Source of the DNA: Fabrea salina
Lineage: Eukaryota > Ciliophora > Heterotrichea > Heterotrichida > Fabreidae
Assembly: GCA_022984795.1 (NCBI GenBank)
Contig: JALIHJ010000028.1
Location: 186,001 to 250,000 of the forward strand
DNA length: 64,000 bases
Reading direction: 5' to 3'
The notes beneath the pieces are model-generated. The model had not been told where the DNA came from and searched no databases. It saw only the letters and a program-made list of their open reading frames with translations. Position numbers and translations under genes: made by a program. Numbering within the stretch: position 1 is the first letter of the stretch; every line of letters starts with the position of its first letter. Shown in pieces: positions 35,857 through 46,001 of this stretch.

Positions 35857-38800
35857 ATGATTGTATTGCTATTAGAATTGTGCCAAGCCGTAACTGTCAG
35901 CGAAATAGCCACTCCTAACAAAGGAACTATTAACCCTAAAATATTCCAAGGCTTGAGTAGCTTATATTTGTTCGGGGACTTTCAAGTTGATCTGAATCCT
36001 AGCAACTATCAAGTGAAGTTGCATGGATCAGCAATCAGAGACTGCGAAATACTCTCCGTTAAAGCAGATGAGATTGAATGTCTCATTCCTCCTTGGCAGT
36101 GGAGTGATGGAAATGAGCCTAATCTGGAAGTACTCAACAATCCTTATACAACAAACCTATACAGTTATCAACTTAACTTGGGTTGGCCCGATCCACTAAT
36201 GACTCTAGTGCCAAGTGAAGGGGCTGTTGGGGATACTATTAGTCTCCATTCTTTTGCTGGAGAAGGTCATAAGGATAAAATAATCTATCTCACAGTAGAG
36301 GGTTTACAAGTTACACTTGAGACTGAATTTGTCGAAAACTCTGATCCTTACATTTTGAATGGACAAATAGGCAGCAATGTGCATGGGGATGAGAGTGTGG
36401 AATATAAACTGGATGGTGAAATAAAAGGACTATATTGGACAGGGGGATACACACTAGAGGGAAAACAATATTGGTTCAGAACTCTGGCTGCTGTAGAAGC
36501 AGTTTCAATCGACTCAAAAAACCGAACAGAAGCTACTATCACCGGCAACTCGTTTCCCAGTGACACTTCTAGAGTGGAGGTTGAAGTAAACGGGGCCAAG
36601 TGCCAAGTTACCCAAATAAGCTTCGGCATAATCAAGTGCACTGGCAACTTTTATTTTGACTCAAGAAGCTCAGACTACTATGAAGGAGGTGCAGGACTGA
36701 CCAGAGAAACTTACACTGCGGGTAATATCAGAGTCAGGAGTCAACTAGTCCAAAAAACAGTCATTCCCTCGGCAACTATTCCTACAACCATGAACAACTA
36801 CGATTCTCTGATTTACGGAGTCTTCAAGCCACTCAGGACAGGAAACCATATATTCTATACTTCTTTCAGAGGAAGTGTTAGAGTATACCTGAGCACTGAC
36901 TCCAATCCTCTCAATAAGCAAGAAATCATCAATTCAAGCGAAGAATCAGACGAGCATGTGTACTTTCTTCAAGAGAACCAGTCCGAAGCTATACTATTGA
37001 CAGCAGGAGAGTCTTACTACATAGAAGTAGAACACCACAGCTCAGGAGGGAGGAACTCGTTTTCTCTAGGAGTGGAAATGCCTGGGAATGGGCAGAGGAA
37101 CGGATTTCCTTTGATTAAGAGACTGGATTTGACTTCTCAGACTCCTTATAGCAATTATCCCTTTATTTACAAGACACAGAATAAAGAAATCACAGGATTC
37201 AACCCTGCTGGTTGTGCTGGAAAGAACTACAACCACCAAAGCGTAATAGGAAGAACTTACCTGAACTTGTATGCTTACTGCCATGGAAACTATCTTTACG
37301 CCCTCCTTCCCAGTTACATGAACCCTACTTCTCTTGACCTTAAGTTCAGACTTGACAATAACGCCCAAGTCCAAGGAGAAACTCTCCGTGAAGCCTCCAC
37401 AACTTCTCAATTCTGGTTTGTGATTCCCTCTGACTTCTTAAGAACCTACGAAACCAAGCCTCAATTCAGAGTTTGGATCGATAACAGACTAACTATGTGC
37501 AGAGGAAACTGCCAAATTCCCTGTGCTGACACCTGCTTGACTTGCTACTCTTTTTCTGAGTTTGAATGCTTGCAATGTAAAAGTGGTTACTTCTTGTTTC
37601 GAGGAATATGCATCCCTATATGCCCTACTGGCTACTCTTGCTTTTCCACTGGTTCTCAAGTTTCAGGCACTGGACTCATATTCCACCTACAACTCAACAA
37701 CACTCTTGAAGACACTGTTTACGACTCAGAAAGTTCAGTTCCAGTCCTCACGGGCACTAACAACCAGTTTTACCCCTCATTCCACCAAACTGATCCTCAT
37801 CCTGCTGGAGCAAGGGGCTATTACTTCAGGGGAACCTCACTTATGCAGTTGCCTCCTTACAACAATGTTTCAGAACCCTTAATTGTTCTAGCTCCTCAGT
37901 TTACAGTCAGTATGTGGATCCGGCCGCTTTCTTCCTCAGGGACTCTACTTTCCAAGCAGCATGCCAACTATACTAGCATTCTGGAGATTGGAATGTCAGA
38001 ATACAGTCCACATGTAAATCTCAATCAAGTATTCAGCGCCAATAAGCAAATTAACAGTTTCTGGAACTTTTTTATGATGCAAGTCTACATTAGTGGCACA
38101 GAGTCATTGATCAGGTCATACTTGAACAACACCCAAGTCATTTCAAACAGCTTAGGGAACACTTGGTTAAAGGACGCACAAAAAGACTTCTATTTCACAA
38201 TAGGTGCTAAGCACTCATTGACTTTCGAAAGCTTCTTCACTGGCTTCGTTTGGGAAGTCAGAATCTATAACTCAGTGGTAGGTCTACAAAACCTATTGCA
38301 GTACTCTAAGTGCCAAGACTGCCAGTTCTGTCCGCTAGAAAACTCAAACGAATGTCTGCCACTTTGCAATATGAACGAATTCTGGAACGGAGAACAATGT
38401 GAGCAAGATGACTCTTCAGCTGAAGAATCCAACCAAGCTGAAAGTCAAAGTCAAATTGTAGCCTTCTTAGCGGTAGTGGTATCTGGAGTGTCAGCTTTGT
38501 TCAATTCTAATCCTTCAGGGCTATGGGCTACTCTGAACACTATCCAGATACTAACCTACATTCCTCTGACTACCAACCCACTCACTCCTAGAGCCAGAGG
38601 ATTCTTCAAGGGGCTCAATGCATTGAAAAGCATGATTCCCAATGCCTTTGACTTGCTTAACTTTGAAAGCAGACCTAACCCTAACTACTACTCCAAAGAC
38701 TACGGGTACGAGTCTTACTTGTTTCTGGAAAATTCAGGAACAGACTTGACTGTACTCATGTTTCTACTAGCTCTGTGGCCTGTCATCTTGGTACTGTCCA

Positions 38801-39618
38801 AAATACCCAAGATCAAAGAAGTCTGTGAAAAACTGCTTGCCAAGTACAAGTACGGAGTCCTTATTCGGTTTTGGATTCAAACCTACTTGGACTTGGTTAT
38901 CTCTTGCTTCATTCAGCTCTAATCAGTAGACTCAACAGCAAGAGAAGTGATCAACAACTTCATTCCAGCAGTTGTAGTGGGGGTACTCCTAGTAGTCACT
39001 CCAGGTGCAATCGTAGCCTTCTGCAGAAAGAACCAAACTACAATCAAGGAATCACAACAGGAGTCAGAGGAATCAGAGGAATCAGAGGCCTACAGACGCT
39101 ACAAGTCACTCTTCTATGAATTCGACTGTACAGAGAGATTCGAAGCTAGTTACACCTACGCTTTGTTCACTCTTGTGAGACTACTGTTAGGAGTCAGTTT
39201 TATCTTCGTGACAGAGTTTCCCTACACACAAGCCACCATCAACACTGTTCTGATGGCTGTGTTTGCTGTGTTTCTGTTAGTAGTGAGGCCCTACGAAGAC
39301 AAGCCCCAGCAACTAGTCTCTGTGATCGTGGAAACAGGAGTGTTTGTGGTCTACCTAGTTGTGATGTACTTCTTGAGTGACTGGGGAGGCAAGCACAAAG
39401 CAGAGGAAGTAGTGATCTACTTAACTTATGCACTCATTGGACTGCGAACTCTTTTTGTTGCTGTGGGTGCACTCCAAAGCATAGCCAATTTCGTCAAGAA
39501 GAAGTGCCAGAAGACCCAAGTAGTCCCAGAAATAGTTGAAACCCAGTTTGAGAATACTTTCGAGACACATGATGACTCAACTCCTGCCGAAAATCGCCGA
39601 GTTAAAAGTTGCTATTAA
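35857..39618 (+). pseudogene. IPT-PA14-ConA giant-family member with one in-frame stop
   Basis: The ATG at 35857 (context GTTAATAAATATG) opens 1021 codons. The 35839 frame start is not an ATG. Order: signal-like start (about 1-12), IPT/TIG (about 15-85), second IPT (about 210-260, ATITGNSFPSD), PA14-like domain (about 275-410, with IFYTSFRGSVRVYLSTD), a Cys-rich repeat, one concanavalin-A-like domain (about 645-800) and the multi-pass C-terminus from about 860. The frame stops at 38920-38922: CTC TAA where the 16609 copy has CTC TAC. It then continues in the same frame to 39618. The IPT-IPT-PA14 start recalls fibrocystin-like proteins. It lacks the furin-like repeats present in its siblings. 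It may be a young pseudogene, a truncated functional protein, or depend on read-through. Confidence 0.8.
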
Positions 39619-39629
39619 CTTTTTCGGTA

Positions 39630-40454
39630 CTATTCTAATTTAAACCTTAAAAGAGTGTTTTGAAAGTGCTCTGGTAAAGAAGCTGTAAACTTCTGAGAGC
39701 CAACTTCTAAAGACTGTGAATGCAAACAAATATACTTCCAGTCTCCCTCAAAGTCAAACCCATACTTAAAGTCACCTATTAAAGGACACTCCAAGTCCCG
39801 AGAAGTGTGTATTCTTATCTGGTGTTTGCGTCCTGTTACCAGTTCATATTTCATGTAACTAACCCAGTTTCCATCAACTTTATTGGTTTTGATTGTGGTA
39901 TACTTAGTGGTTGCTTCTTTGTTTACACAAGAGTTAACTACTCCGCTTTGAGGAAAGGGAAGGCCCTGCACGATGCCTAAGTAAACTTTGTTAGTAATAG
40001 AAGTGCTAGCAGCTGAAGAGTGCTTGCCTAGAGCCATGGCTCCGGAGACTTCTTTGTCTAGTCGGTGCATGAGTCTGGCTCCTTGGTGGTAAAGCCTAGC
40101 TAAGCAGTCTATGCTTACCTTTACATGAGTGCCTCCTTGACTAGGGATTCCTGGAGGTTTGTTAATAACTATGAAATTCTCATCTTCATGCAAAATCCAT
40201 GCCTTAAAGTCCTCAACTAGCTTAGAGTCTTCCATATACCCAGAAAAGAGTTTTATTGACTCAGGAAACCAAATCTGGTCATCAGTTTGGAGCTTGTAAG
40301 AGCTAGAGGTTACCAAAGACTCCTTAGAAACAACACTGATCTTATTTTTGCGGAGGAGCTTGTTAACTAGTGCCCAGGGAAGTTTAGACCTGCGCAGTAG
40401 CCACTTGTCAAGTCGGAGTCCAGTGTCCTTGAGTCCCACAGTGTACCTTTGCAT
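39630..40454 (-). CDS. RluA-family pseudouridine synthase
   Basis: A 274-residue RNA-modifying enzyme. Residues 1-60 form an S4-type RNA-binding domain (LRLDKWLLRRSKLPWALVNK). The catalytic domain follows, with FIVINKPPGIPSQGG (about 93-107), the active-site motif ARLMHRLDKEVSG (Asp in RLDK attacks the uridine) and the later GRKHQIRIH and PLIGDFKYG motifs. This set is typical of RluA/RluC and the mitochondrial RPUSD enzymes. The start is 8 bases from the divergent PGS1 start. No clear targeting peptide is seen, so whether it modifies cytosolic or organellar RNA is open. Confidence 0.88.
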   Translation of the reverse strand: MQRYTVGLKDTGLRLDKWLLRRSKLPWALVNKLLRKNKISVVSKESLVTSSSYKLQTDDQIWFPESIKLFSGYMEDSKLVEDFKAWILHEDENFIVINKPPGIPSQGGTHVKVSIDCLARLYHQGARLMHRLDKEVSGAMALGKHSSAASTSITNKVYLGIVQGLPFPQSGVVNSCVNKEATTKYTTIKTNKVDGNWVSYMKYELVTGRKHQIRIHTSRDLECPLIGDFKYGFDFEGDWKYICLHSQSLEVGSQKFTASLPEHFQNTLLRFKLE

Positions 40455-40462
40455 CTATAAAC
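40455..40462. promoter_or_regulatory. 8-base shared start region between divergent genes
   Basis: CTATAAAC separates the pseudouridine synthase ATG (minus) from the PGS1 ATG (plus). Any promoter for either gene must reach into the other's coding sequence. Confidence 0.45.
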
Positions 40463-42025
40463 ATGGAAGATGAAAAAACTCTGCAGTTCTTACTAAACAA
40501 GTCCAAAGAACTCGGCTACCCCTACTTCGTTACAAAGTCACACAACATCCAGGTGCTCAAAAGTCCTATAGACTTTTACTTGGCTTTATGCGTATTTTTT
40601 AAGTAGAAAGGAATCAGAGTAGCTTACAGAAGAGTCATTCTGTCTACACTGTACATCGGAGAGGGGCCTTTGGAACGCTTTTTAATAGACCAAATCTTTA
40701 ACAAACTAGAAGTCAACAAAAGTCTAAGGTTCACTATGATCCTTGACTACCACAGAGGCCACAGGGCTTTCCAGTTCCCCTCAGTTACTCTTTTGCGTCC
40801 ACTCAAAGCTAACTTCCAGCCCAACCCCAACGTAAACATAGGCTTTTACAAAAACCCAGGAGCCTCCAAACTCCTGGACCCTTTGAAGTCCTTCCAAGAA
40901 GCCCAAGGCGTCCAGCACATAAAGTTCGCAGTTTTTGATGACCACGTGATTTTAACAGGAGCCAACCTTAGTGAAAACTACTTCACAGAAAGAGAAGACA
41001 GGTACGTTATCTTTAAAAACAACCCTGAACTAGCTAACTTCTGTGACGACTTAGGGTCTACTTTGCTTGACTGCAGCTTTCAGATGAACGACGAAGGAAT
41101 CCCAGAGTGCCCTTCTAACTACCACAACATAAACAAGTTAGTGTCGCCTTCTGTCAAAAATAAGTTCAAAAACATGATGAAAGACAGAGTCAAAATGCTT
41201 AAGTTCATACACAAAGACTACCGTCCTGAGTTCCAAGTGCCCAAACCTGAAAAGTCCTCTGTGAAAACTGAGTCTTCTTTAGTAGAGTATGAACCTAGGA
41301 ACCAAGGTATCCAGAAACTCAAAAAAGCACTTAAGCCTGACCAGATCTTCAACATACTCAAAGACATGCCTAAAGAACTAAACATAGTCACAGGGGAAGG
41401 CGGCTGGAGTGACTCACTAACTAAACAAGGAAAAGACGTATACTTGTTTCCTACTCTTCAGTTTGAACAAGCTTACTGCAGGGACGACTTGGAGTTGTTC
41501 ACAGAACTCCTGAAAACTCTTGAAAACGTAAGTATAGCTTCGGGGTATATGGGATTCCCTTCACAGATAGTTTCAATACTCAAACAGAAAAAAAACCTTG
41601 AGCTACTGTGTGCTTCTCCACTAGCAAACGGGTTCTTAGGAGACGGAGCCAAGAACTGGATTCCTTACTTGTACAGAGCAGTTGAGCACAACTTGTTCAA
41701 AAAGGTACCACAGGCACACTTAGCTGAGTACGAAAGAGAAGACTGGACCTTCCACGGCAAAGGAATCTGGGCAAGTGACTCTTCAGGAGCTTACTTAAGC
41801 AGTATAGGGAGTTCTAACTTCAGCTACCGGTCTTACTTCAGAGACGTTGAGTTCCAAGTGTACATGTGGACTAGGTGCCCTGAGTTCAAAAGAACTATGC
41901 TAGAAGACAAACAGAGACTCTGGGCTTTTTCTAAGTCCGTGACTGCTGAAACCTTCAAAACTACAGAGTTCAAGTATAAGTTCCCCACTAAAATCCTTTC
42001 TAGACTTCTAAGATCATTTTTATGA
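40463..42025 (+). CDS. PGS1: Phosphatidylglycerophosphate synthase (PLD superfamily), one 15-base intron
   Basis: Joins glycerol-3-phosphate to CDP-diacylglycerol, the committed step to cardiolipin in the mitochondrial inner membrane. The coding sequence is 40463-40591 plus 40607-42025, giving 515 residues. After the intron the text VAYRRVILSTLYIGEGPLE aligns with the start of eukaryotic PGS1. Both HKD motifs are present: HIKFAVFDDHVILTGANLS and FHGKGIWASDSSG followed by GSSNFSYRSYFRD. LASP-like SP and NGFLGD also match. The stop is TGA, 18 bases before the next gene. Without splicing the frame would end after 47 codons, so the intron is well supported. Confidence 0.92.
40592..40606 (+). other. 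15-base spliceosomal intron in PGS1
   Basis: GTATTTTTTAAGTAG carries the only in-frame stop between MEDEKTLQ... and KGIRVAYRR. Removal restores the family's conserved N-terminal region without changing frame. Confidence 0.9.
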
Positions 42026-42043
42026 AGGTTAATTTATTAAACT

Positions 42044-42694
42044 ATGCGAAGCTCCAAAACCTCCAAACTAAGAACTAAAAAGCCTAAAAAGCTGAACACC
42101 TTGAAAACTCTAAGTCCTAGAAACGGGATTTCGCGCCCACAAACAGCAAGGAACAGTTCAACTAAACTCAAAAAGAAAGTAAGGGGGGACTCGACTGACT
42201 TCAGTGAAACTACTTTGGTCTCTCCAAAAGCCGAAAGGACTCTGCAGTCCAAGTTAAGACACCACTTAACTCCTAGTCCTAAACCCATTCACTCCCAAGA
42301 AAGACTTATGGAAACCTTCAAAGCTTACTTAGCAAGTCCTAAACGGTCCAAAAACACTTCTGGAAAACAACTTCTGGAACAACTTACTTCTACCTCAGCT
42401 GACTTGTCCAATGCACTCCAACAAAAACTCCAAATGGAGGTAAAACTTGCTTCACTTAAACTAGACCTAGAATTTTTACTAAAAGAAAACAAACAACTAA
42501 GCGAAAAAACCTCAGACTTGCCCAGACTCGAAAAAGAACTCTCCAGAGTGCACTCTGAAAACAACTGGCTCAAAAGCCAACTCCACAAAAGCAACCAAGA
42601 AGAACCCAAACTCAGCACTACTCAAAGCGAAACCCCAGAAAGAAGCATGCAAGAGTTCAAAAAGAAGTTTTTACAACTACTCAAGAAAAAGTAG
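42044..42694 (+). CDS. Basic coiled-coil protein of unknown function
   Basis: A 216-residue protein. The first 90 residues are basic and low in complexity (Lys, Ser, Thr, Pro), likely disordered. Residues about 105-185 form a coiled coil (ALQQKLQMEVKLASLKLDLE, LEKELSRVHSENNWLKSQLH), and a short basic helix ends it. There is no membrane segment and no recognised domain. Such proteins in ciliates are often cytoskeletal or basal-body components, but nothing here proves it. It lies between PGS1 and a convergent NEK kinase with short gaps on both sides. Confidence 0.65.
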   Translation: MRSSKTSKLRTKKPKKLNTLKTLSPRNGISRPQTARNSSTKLKKKVRGDSTDFSETTLVSPKAERTLQSKLRHHLTPSPKPIHSQERLMETFKAYLASPKRSKNTSGKQLLEQLTSTSADLSNALQQKLQMEVKLASLKLDLEFLLKENKQLSEKTSDLPRLEKELSRVHSENNWLKSQLHKSNQEEPKLSTTQSETPERSMQEFKKKFLQLLKKK

Positions 42695-42727
42695 TAACCC
42701 CGAAAACCATTTAAAGTTAGTATAACA

Positions 42728-44062
42728 CTATGGAGAAGGTTTCCTCAGTATAGGGAAAGCCCGAGTAGGCTGTAGCTTGTGAGTAGACGTAGGAGGGTAA
42801 GGCACGTTGGTTTCAGCGTTGAAGGCTTGGAAAGCAATTCCCACGTCAATGATACTCAAGTTTTCTTCTCCACAGATGTCACTGATGATCCAGGGTTCTT
42901 GCTTAAGCAATTTTGCAGGATCTTTAGTGTTTTGGAGGACTCTTTTTACCCTTTCGTAGACATCTTCGCCTAGTTTTCTTTTCAAGAAATCACACATAAG
43001 CAAAGGCCTGTTGGGTGAGTTAGGGCACTGCTTTAGCAAACTCTCACAAAAAGTAAAGTGGCGCTGACAAGCCCTAGCAGTATTTGCTTCGGCTTTAGTT
43101 GCTTCAGAAGTGACTGGAAAATTCTTAGCTGTAGTGACGTTTGCCATATCTTCAAAACTTGAAGTTTTAGGAGCTGAAGGAGCTGAACTGGGGTGCTTTG
43201 ACTGGGACTTTGGAGGAAAGTAAGTTTGCGTAGGGATGTTAATAGAAATCTCACGTTGGTAAGGCTTGCGCAACTTCCGTGAGTTATCTGTTAAAAAAGG
43301 CTGGAGTAAAGGACTGTCCAGTAGTTCTTGGAGACAAGGGCGCTCTGATTTGTCTTTTTTAAGCAAAGAAAAAATCAGGTTCCTTAACTCTTCTGAGTAA
43401 GTTTCTGGAAGAGGAGTGGCTTCTCTGTTTAGTATACTGTTTACTATAGCTGCCAGGTTTTCTCCTTCAAAAGGGCGCTTTAATTGACAAAGTTCGTACA
43501 AGATGCAACCTAGACTCCACAAGTCGGCTTTGGAGTCGTAGCCTTCACCAAGGCATATCTCAGGAGCTAAGTAGTAAGGAGTCCCAACGCAGCTACTAGC
43601 AAGCTCATCGCTGAAATTCAAAATTCTTGACAGTCCGAAGTCCCCGATTTGCAGGTTCTCATCTTCAGTCAGAAATATATTGTGGGTTTTAAGGTCTCGA
43701 TGGATTACTTTTTGGGAGTGGATGTACTGGATAGCAACAAGTAGTTGAGAAAGCCACTTCAGCACTTGGCTCTCAGAAAAGACAAAGTCTGTCTCCCTAG
43801 CAGTTTTGATTTTGTTTCCGAGGTCCCCTCCTTCAAGATACTCCATCACAATGCACACCACTCCTTCTTCTTCGAAACTCTCGAAGTACTGCACTATGTG
43901 CTCGTGTTGTAGTTTTTGTAATAACTCAACTTCTCTTAGTTGTGACTGACTCTCAGCCCTAATTCTTTTCATGGCAAAAAAGCCCCCTTCTTCTCTCTCA
44001 ACAAGCCAAACTTCTCCGTGTAAGCCCCTTCCTAGAGTTTTCAGCTTTCGGTAGTTTTGCAT
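42728..44062 (-). CDS. NEK-family serine/threonine protein kinase
   Basis: A 444-residue protein from the ATG at 44062 (MQNYRKLKTLGRG); the frame is open 14 codons further but without start context. The kinase domain covers about 4-260: glycine loop LGRGLHGEVWLVE, FAMKRI lysine, VIHRDLKTHNIFL catalytic loop, IGDFGLSRIL and SSCVGTPYYLAPE, all matching NEK kinases. The C-terminal 180 residues are poorly structured at first and then helical (FCESLLKQCPNSPNRPLLMC) without a recognised domain. NEKs act on centrosomes, cilia and mitosis. Ciliates carry many; I cannot assign a subfamily. Confidence 0.9.
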   Translation of the reverse strand: MQNYRKLKTLGRGLHGEVWLVEREEGGFFAMKRIRAESQSQLREVELLQKLQHEHIVQYFESFEEEGVVCIVMEYLEGGDLGNKIKTARETDFVFSESQVLKWLSQLLVAIQYIHSQKVIHRDLKTHNIFLTEDENLQIGDFGLSRILNFSDELASSCVGTPYYLAPEICLGEGYDSKADLWSLGCILYELCQLKRPFEGENLAAIVNSILNREATPLPETYSEELRNLIFSLLKKDKSERPCLQELLDSPLLQPFLTDNSRKLRKPYQREISINIPTQTYFPPKSQSKHPSSAPSAPKTSSFEDMANVTTAKNFPVTSEATKAEANTARACQRHFTFCESLLKQCPNSPNRPLLMCDFLKRKLGEDVYERVKRVLQNTKDPAKLLKQEPWIISDICGEENLSIIDVGIAFQAFNAETNVPYPPTSTHKLQPTRAFPILRKPSP

Positions 44063-44111
44063 CTTTAACTTCGTTATAATATGGAGGCAATTCGATAACA
44101 CCAACAGCTTA

Positions 44112-46001
44112 TTACTTATACTTAAGCATTTTAGAGTAAACTTCGTTGGTCATCTCGTACTCTCGGATAGTTCCAAATTCAGTAAGGGTGCTGGCTTTAG
44201 AAACCTTTGAGGGGACTGAAATTGCTTCTTGTTTTTCAACTGTTTTAAAGCTCTTGTTTTTTTTGACCAATTTGAGTTGGTTGGCAAACTGGGCAGACCC
44301 GTCCATAGAATCTAGTGTGGGTCCTGGTATGAATTGTTGTTGGGACTTCCACTCCACACACCCAGAGCTCTCTTGTTTACAGTGGGGGTCTAAAGGGAAC
44401 AACTTAGACCTTGGAGTTATTGAGTCCTTAACAAAACTTAAGCTAATGGCAATAGTCACTTTTTGACTGTGGACAGAAGAGTCCACTACTTTGCCTTCTA
44501 ACAACTTTAAAATAGGGTCTATTGCTGGAATTGCTGGACCGAACTTGTTGATTAGTTGGATTAACTCTGAGAACTCAAGTCTTGGTTTTGCAAACTGCAA
44601 GCAGATGTCTTTGAGTTGCTGGTCGGAAAAGTTAGCAGTTTTAAAGTTCAAAGTATAGTCAACAGTAACCTTTTCTTCAGTGGACTCTGTTAGTTCCAGA
44701 GTTAAGCTGATCCATTCTTTGGCGTTTTGAATAGCAAACTCCATTAAGTTGAAAATAAGTTGGTTGTGGAGTTGTCTGTCGGACTTAAGGGAACTAGGAA
44801 TTCTGTTGCACTTGTACAAGTACATTGAAAGTCCTCTGTGGTGCAAAAAACAAATATCAATGATGTTTTGAGTTTCAATGTTAACGTCAAACACCTCTTT
44901 TTTGATTTTGTAAATGCTGAGCATAGAACTGTGCAGCAGCACTCCGTTACGCATGCAGTGCTTGATTTTGTAGAAGTTGGCCAAACTTTCTTTAGAAAGA
45001 GGTTCGTTTTTTTCAATGTGTTTGAAAAGTTGAGTTCTCAAAAGTTCAATTGAGTTTTGTAAGTTCCTGAACAAGTTTAGGTTTACAATTCGACGAGCTA
45101 TGTAAGGACTTATGTCTCTGCAGGTAGCTTTAACTGAGTTCCCAGTGAGCCAACTCAAAGACTCAGTTTTAACTAAGCAGCCTAAGTCTTTGGTTGCTTG
45201 AGGAGTTATTTGGAGGGGAGGCTTTTTGAGCAGAAACTCGTCTTTTTCAGCTCGGCCGTCCATTGCGTTCGCAATCATTCTTTTAGCTGAGCCTTTGTAT
45301 TCCTCTTCAAAAATACTTGCAAAGTCATTGTTTTTAGAAAAGCCTTTCAAGTAACTAGCTTTTTGGTTGTGGTTCAGTATTTTGCCTTCTAAGTTGACTA
45401 TCATGATTGAGTTAGGCGAGTCTTGGAAGAACTCGTAGTACATCAGGTCTGACTTCTTGTAAGCAGTGTAAAGCACCCAAATGTCCCTAAAGTCCTTTTC
45501 AAACATAGCTGAAACCACAGTTAGTCCCAAAAAACTAATAACTTCCCACCAAGTAACTAGTCCATTAGCAAAGTACCCCAAAACTATCTGGAACAACCCC
45601 CCTGCAAAGAACCCAGTCCACCTTTTGTAAGTGAAAAAGTTAGCCAGAAACAAAGGAATGAAGCACCCTAAAGACTGGTGCATACCTCCTTTTCCTATGT
45701 TGCCTATGAAAAAACACGCACAAGCAGGTTCTGACAGAACCCTTATTTTGAATTGACTAAGTGTTCTGTGGAGGACAAGTGGAGGAAGGAAAAGCACTAC
45801 AAACAAAAAGTTGTAAACGTTGTAGTCCCTTCCTAGAATCACCAAAGCAAAGAACCAAATCAGAATCACTTTCAAAGAACTTTTGTGGTACCTCAAGGAG
45901 TCGTTTAAGTACTTCTTTTCTGTTAAAGTGTCTTTAAAGTACAAACTGAAGTGCTGCAAAAGACTACGGCTGCCTATCCACTTGTTGCTTGCTTGGTTCA
46001 T
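44112..46001 (-). CDS. Multi-pass PAS protein with histidine-kinase-like C-terminus
   Basis: A 629-residue protein starting at the ATG at 46001 (MNQASNKW); the 10 extra codons upstream overlap the divergent gene's start and are unlikely to be used. Five to six membrane helices lie in about 40-190, then a PAS domain (PNSIMIVNLEGKILNHNQKA, about 207-226). A helical dimerisation-like stretch follows, and then a region that resembles a histidine-kinase ATPase (LHNQLIFNLMEFAIQNAKEW with an N-box-like NLMEFAIQNA). A phospho-acceptor His motif and G boxes are not evident, so enzymatic activity is doubtful. It is likely a membrane sensor. Start codons with the 46006 gene are 4 bases apart. Confidence 0.65.
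   Translation of the reverse strand: MNQASNKWIGSRSLLQHFSLYFKDTLTEKKYLNDSLRYHKSSLKVILIWFFALVILGRDYNVYNFLFVVLFLPPLVLHRTLSQFKIRVLSEPACACFFIGNIGKGGMHQSLGCFIPLFLANFFTYKRWTGFFAGGLFQIVLGYFANGLVTWWEVISFLGLTVVSAMFEKDFRDIWVLYTAYKKSDLMYYEFFQDSPNSIMIVNLEGKILNHNQKASYLKGFSKNNDFASIFEEEYKGSAKRMIANAMDGRAEKDEFLLKKPPLQITPQATKDLGCLVKTESLSWLTGNSVKATCRDISPYIARRIVNLNLFRNLQNSIELLRTQLFKHIEKNEPLSKESLANFYKIKHCMRNGVLLHSSMLSIYKIKKEVFDVNIETQNIIDICFLHHRGLSMYLYKCNRIPSSLKSDRQLHNQLIFNLMEFAIQNAKEWISLTLELTESTEEKVTVDYTLNFKTANFSDQQLKDICLQFAKPRLEFSELIQLINKFGPAIPAIDPILKLLEGKVVDSSVHSQKVTIAISLSFVKDSITPRSKLFPLDPHCKQESSGCVEWKSQQQFIPGPTLDSMDGSAQFANQLKLVKKNKSFKTVEKQEAISVPSKVSKASTLTEFGTIREYEMTNEVYSKMLKYK

Noticed and set aside
38900-38940. 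15-base intron covering the TAA at 38920
   Set aside because: No GT to AG segment of 15 or 16 bases spans the stop, and the paralogue has TAC at the same place, so a base substitution explains it.
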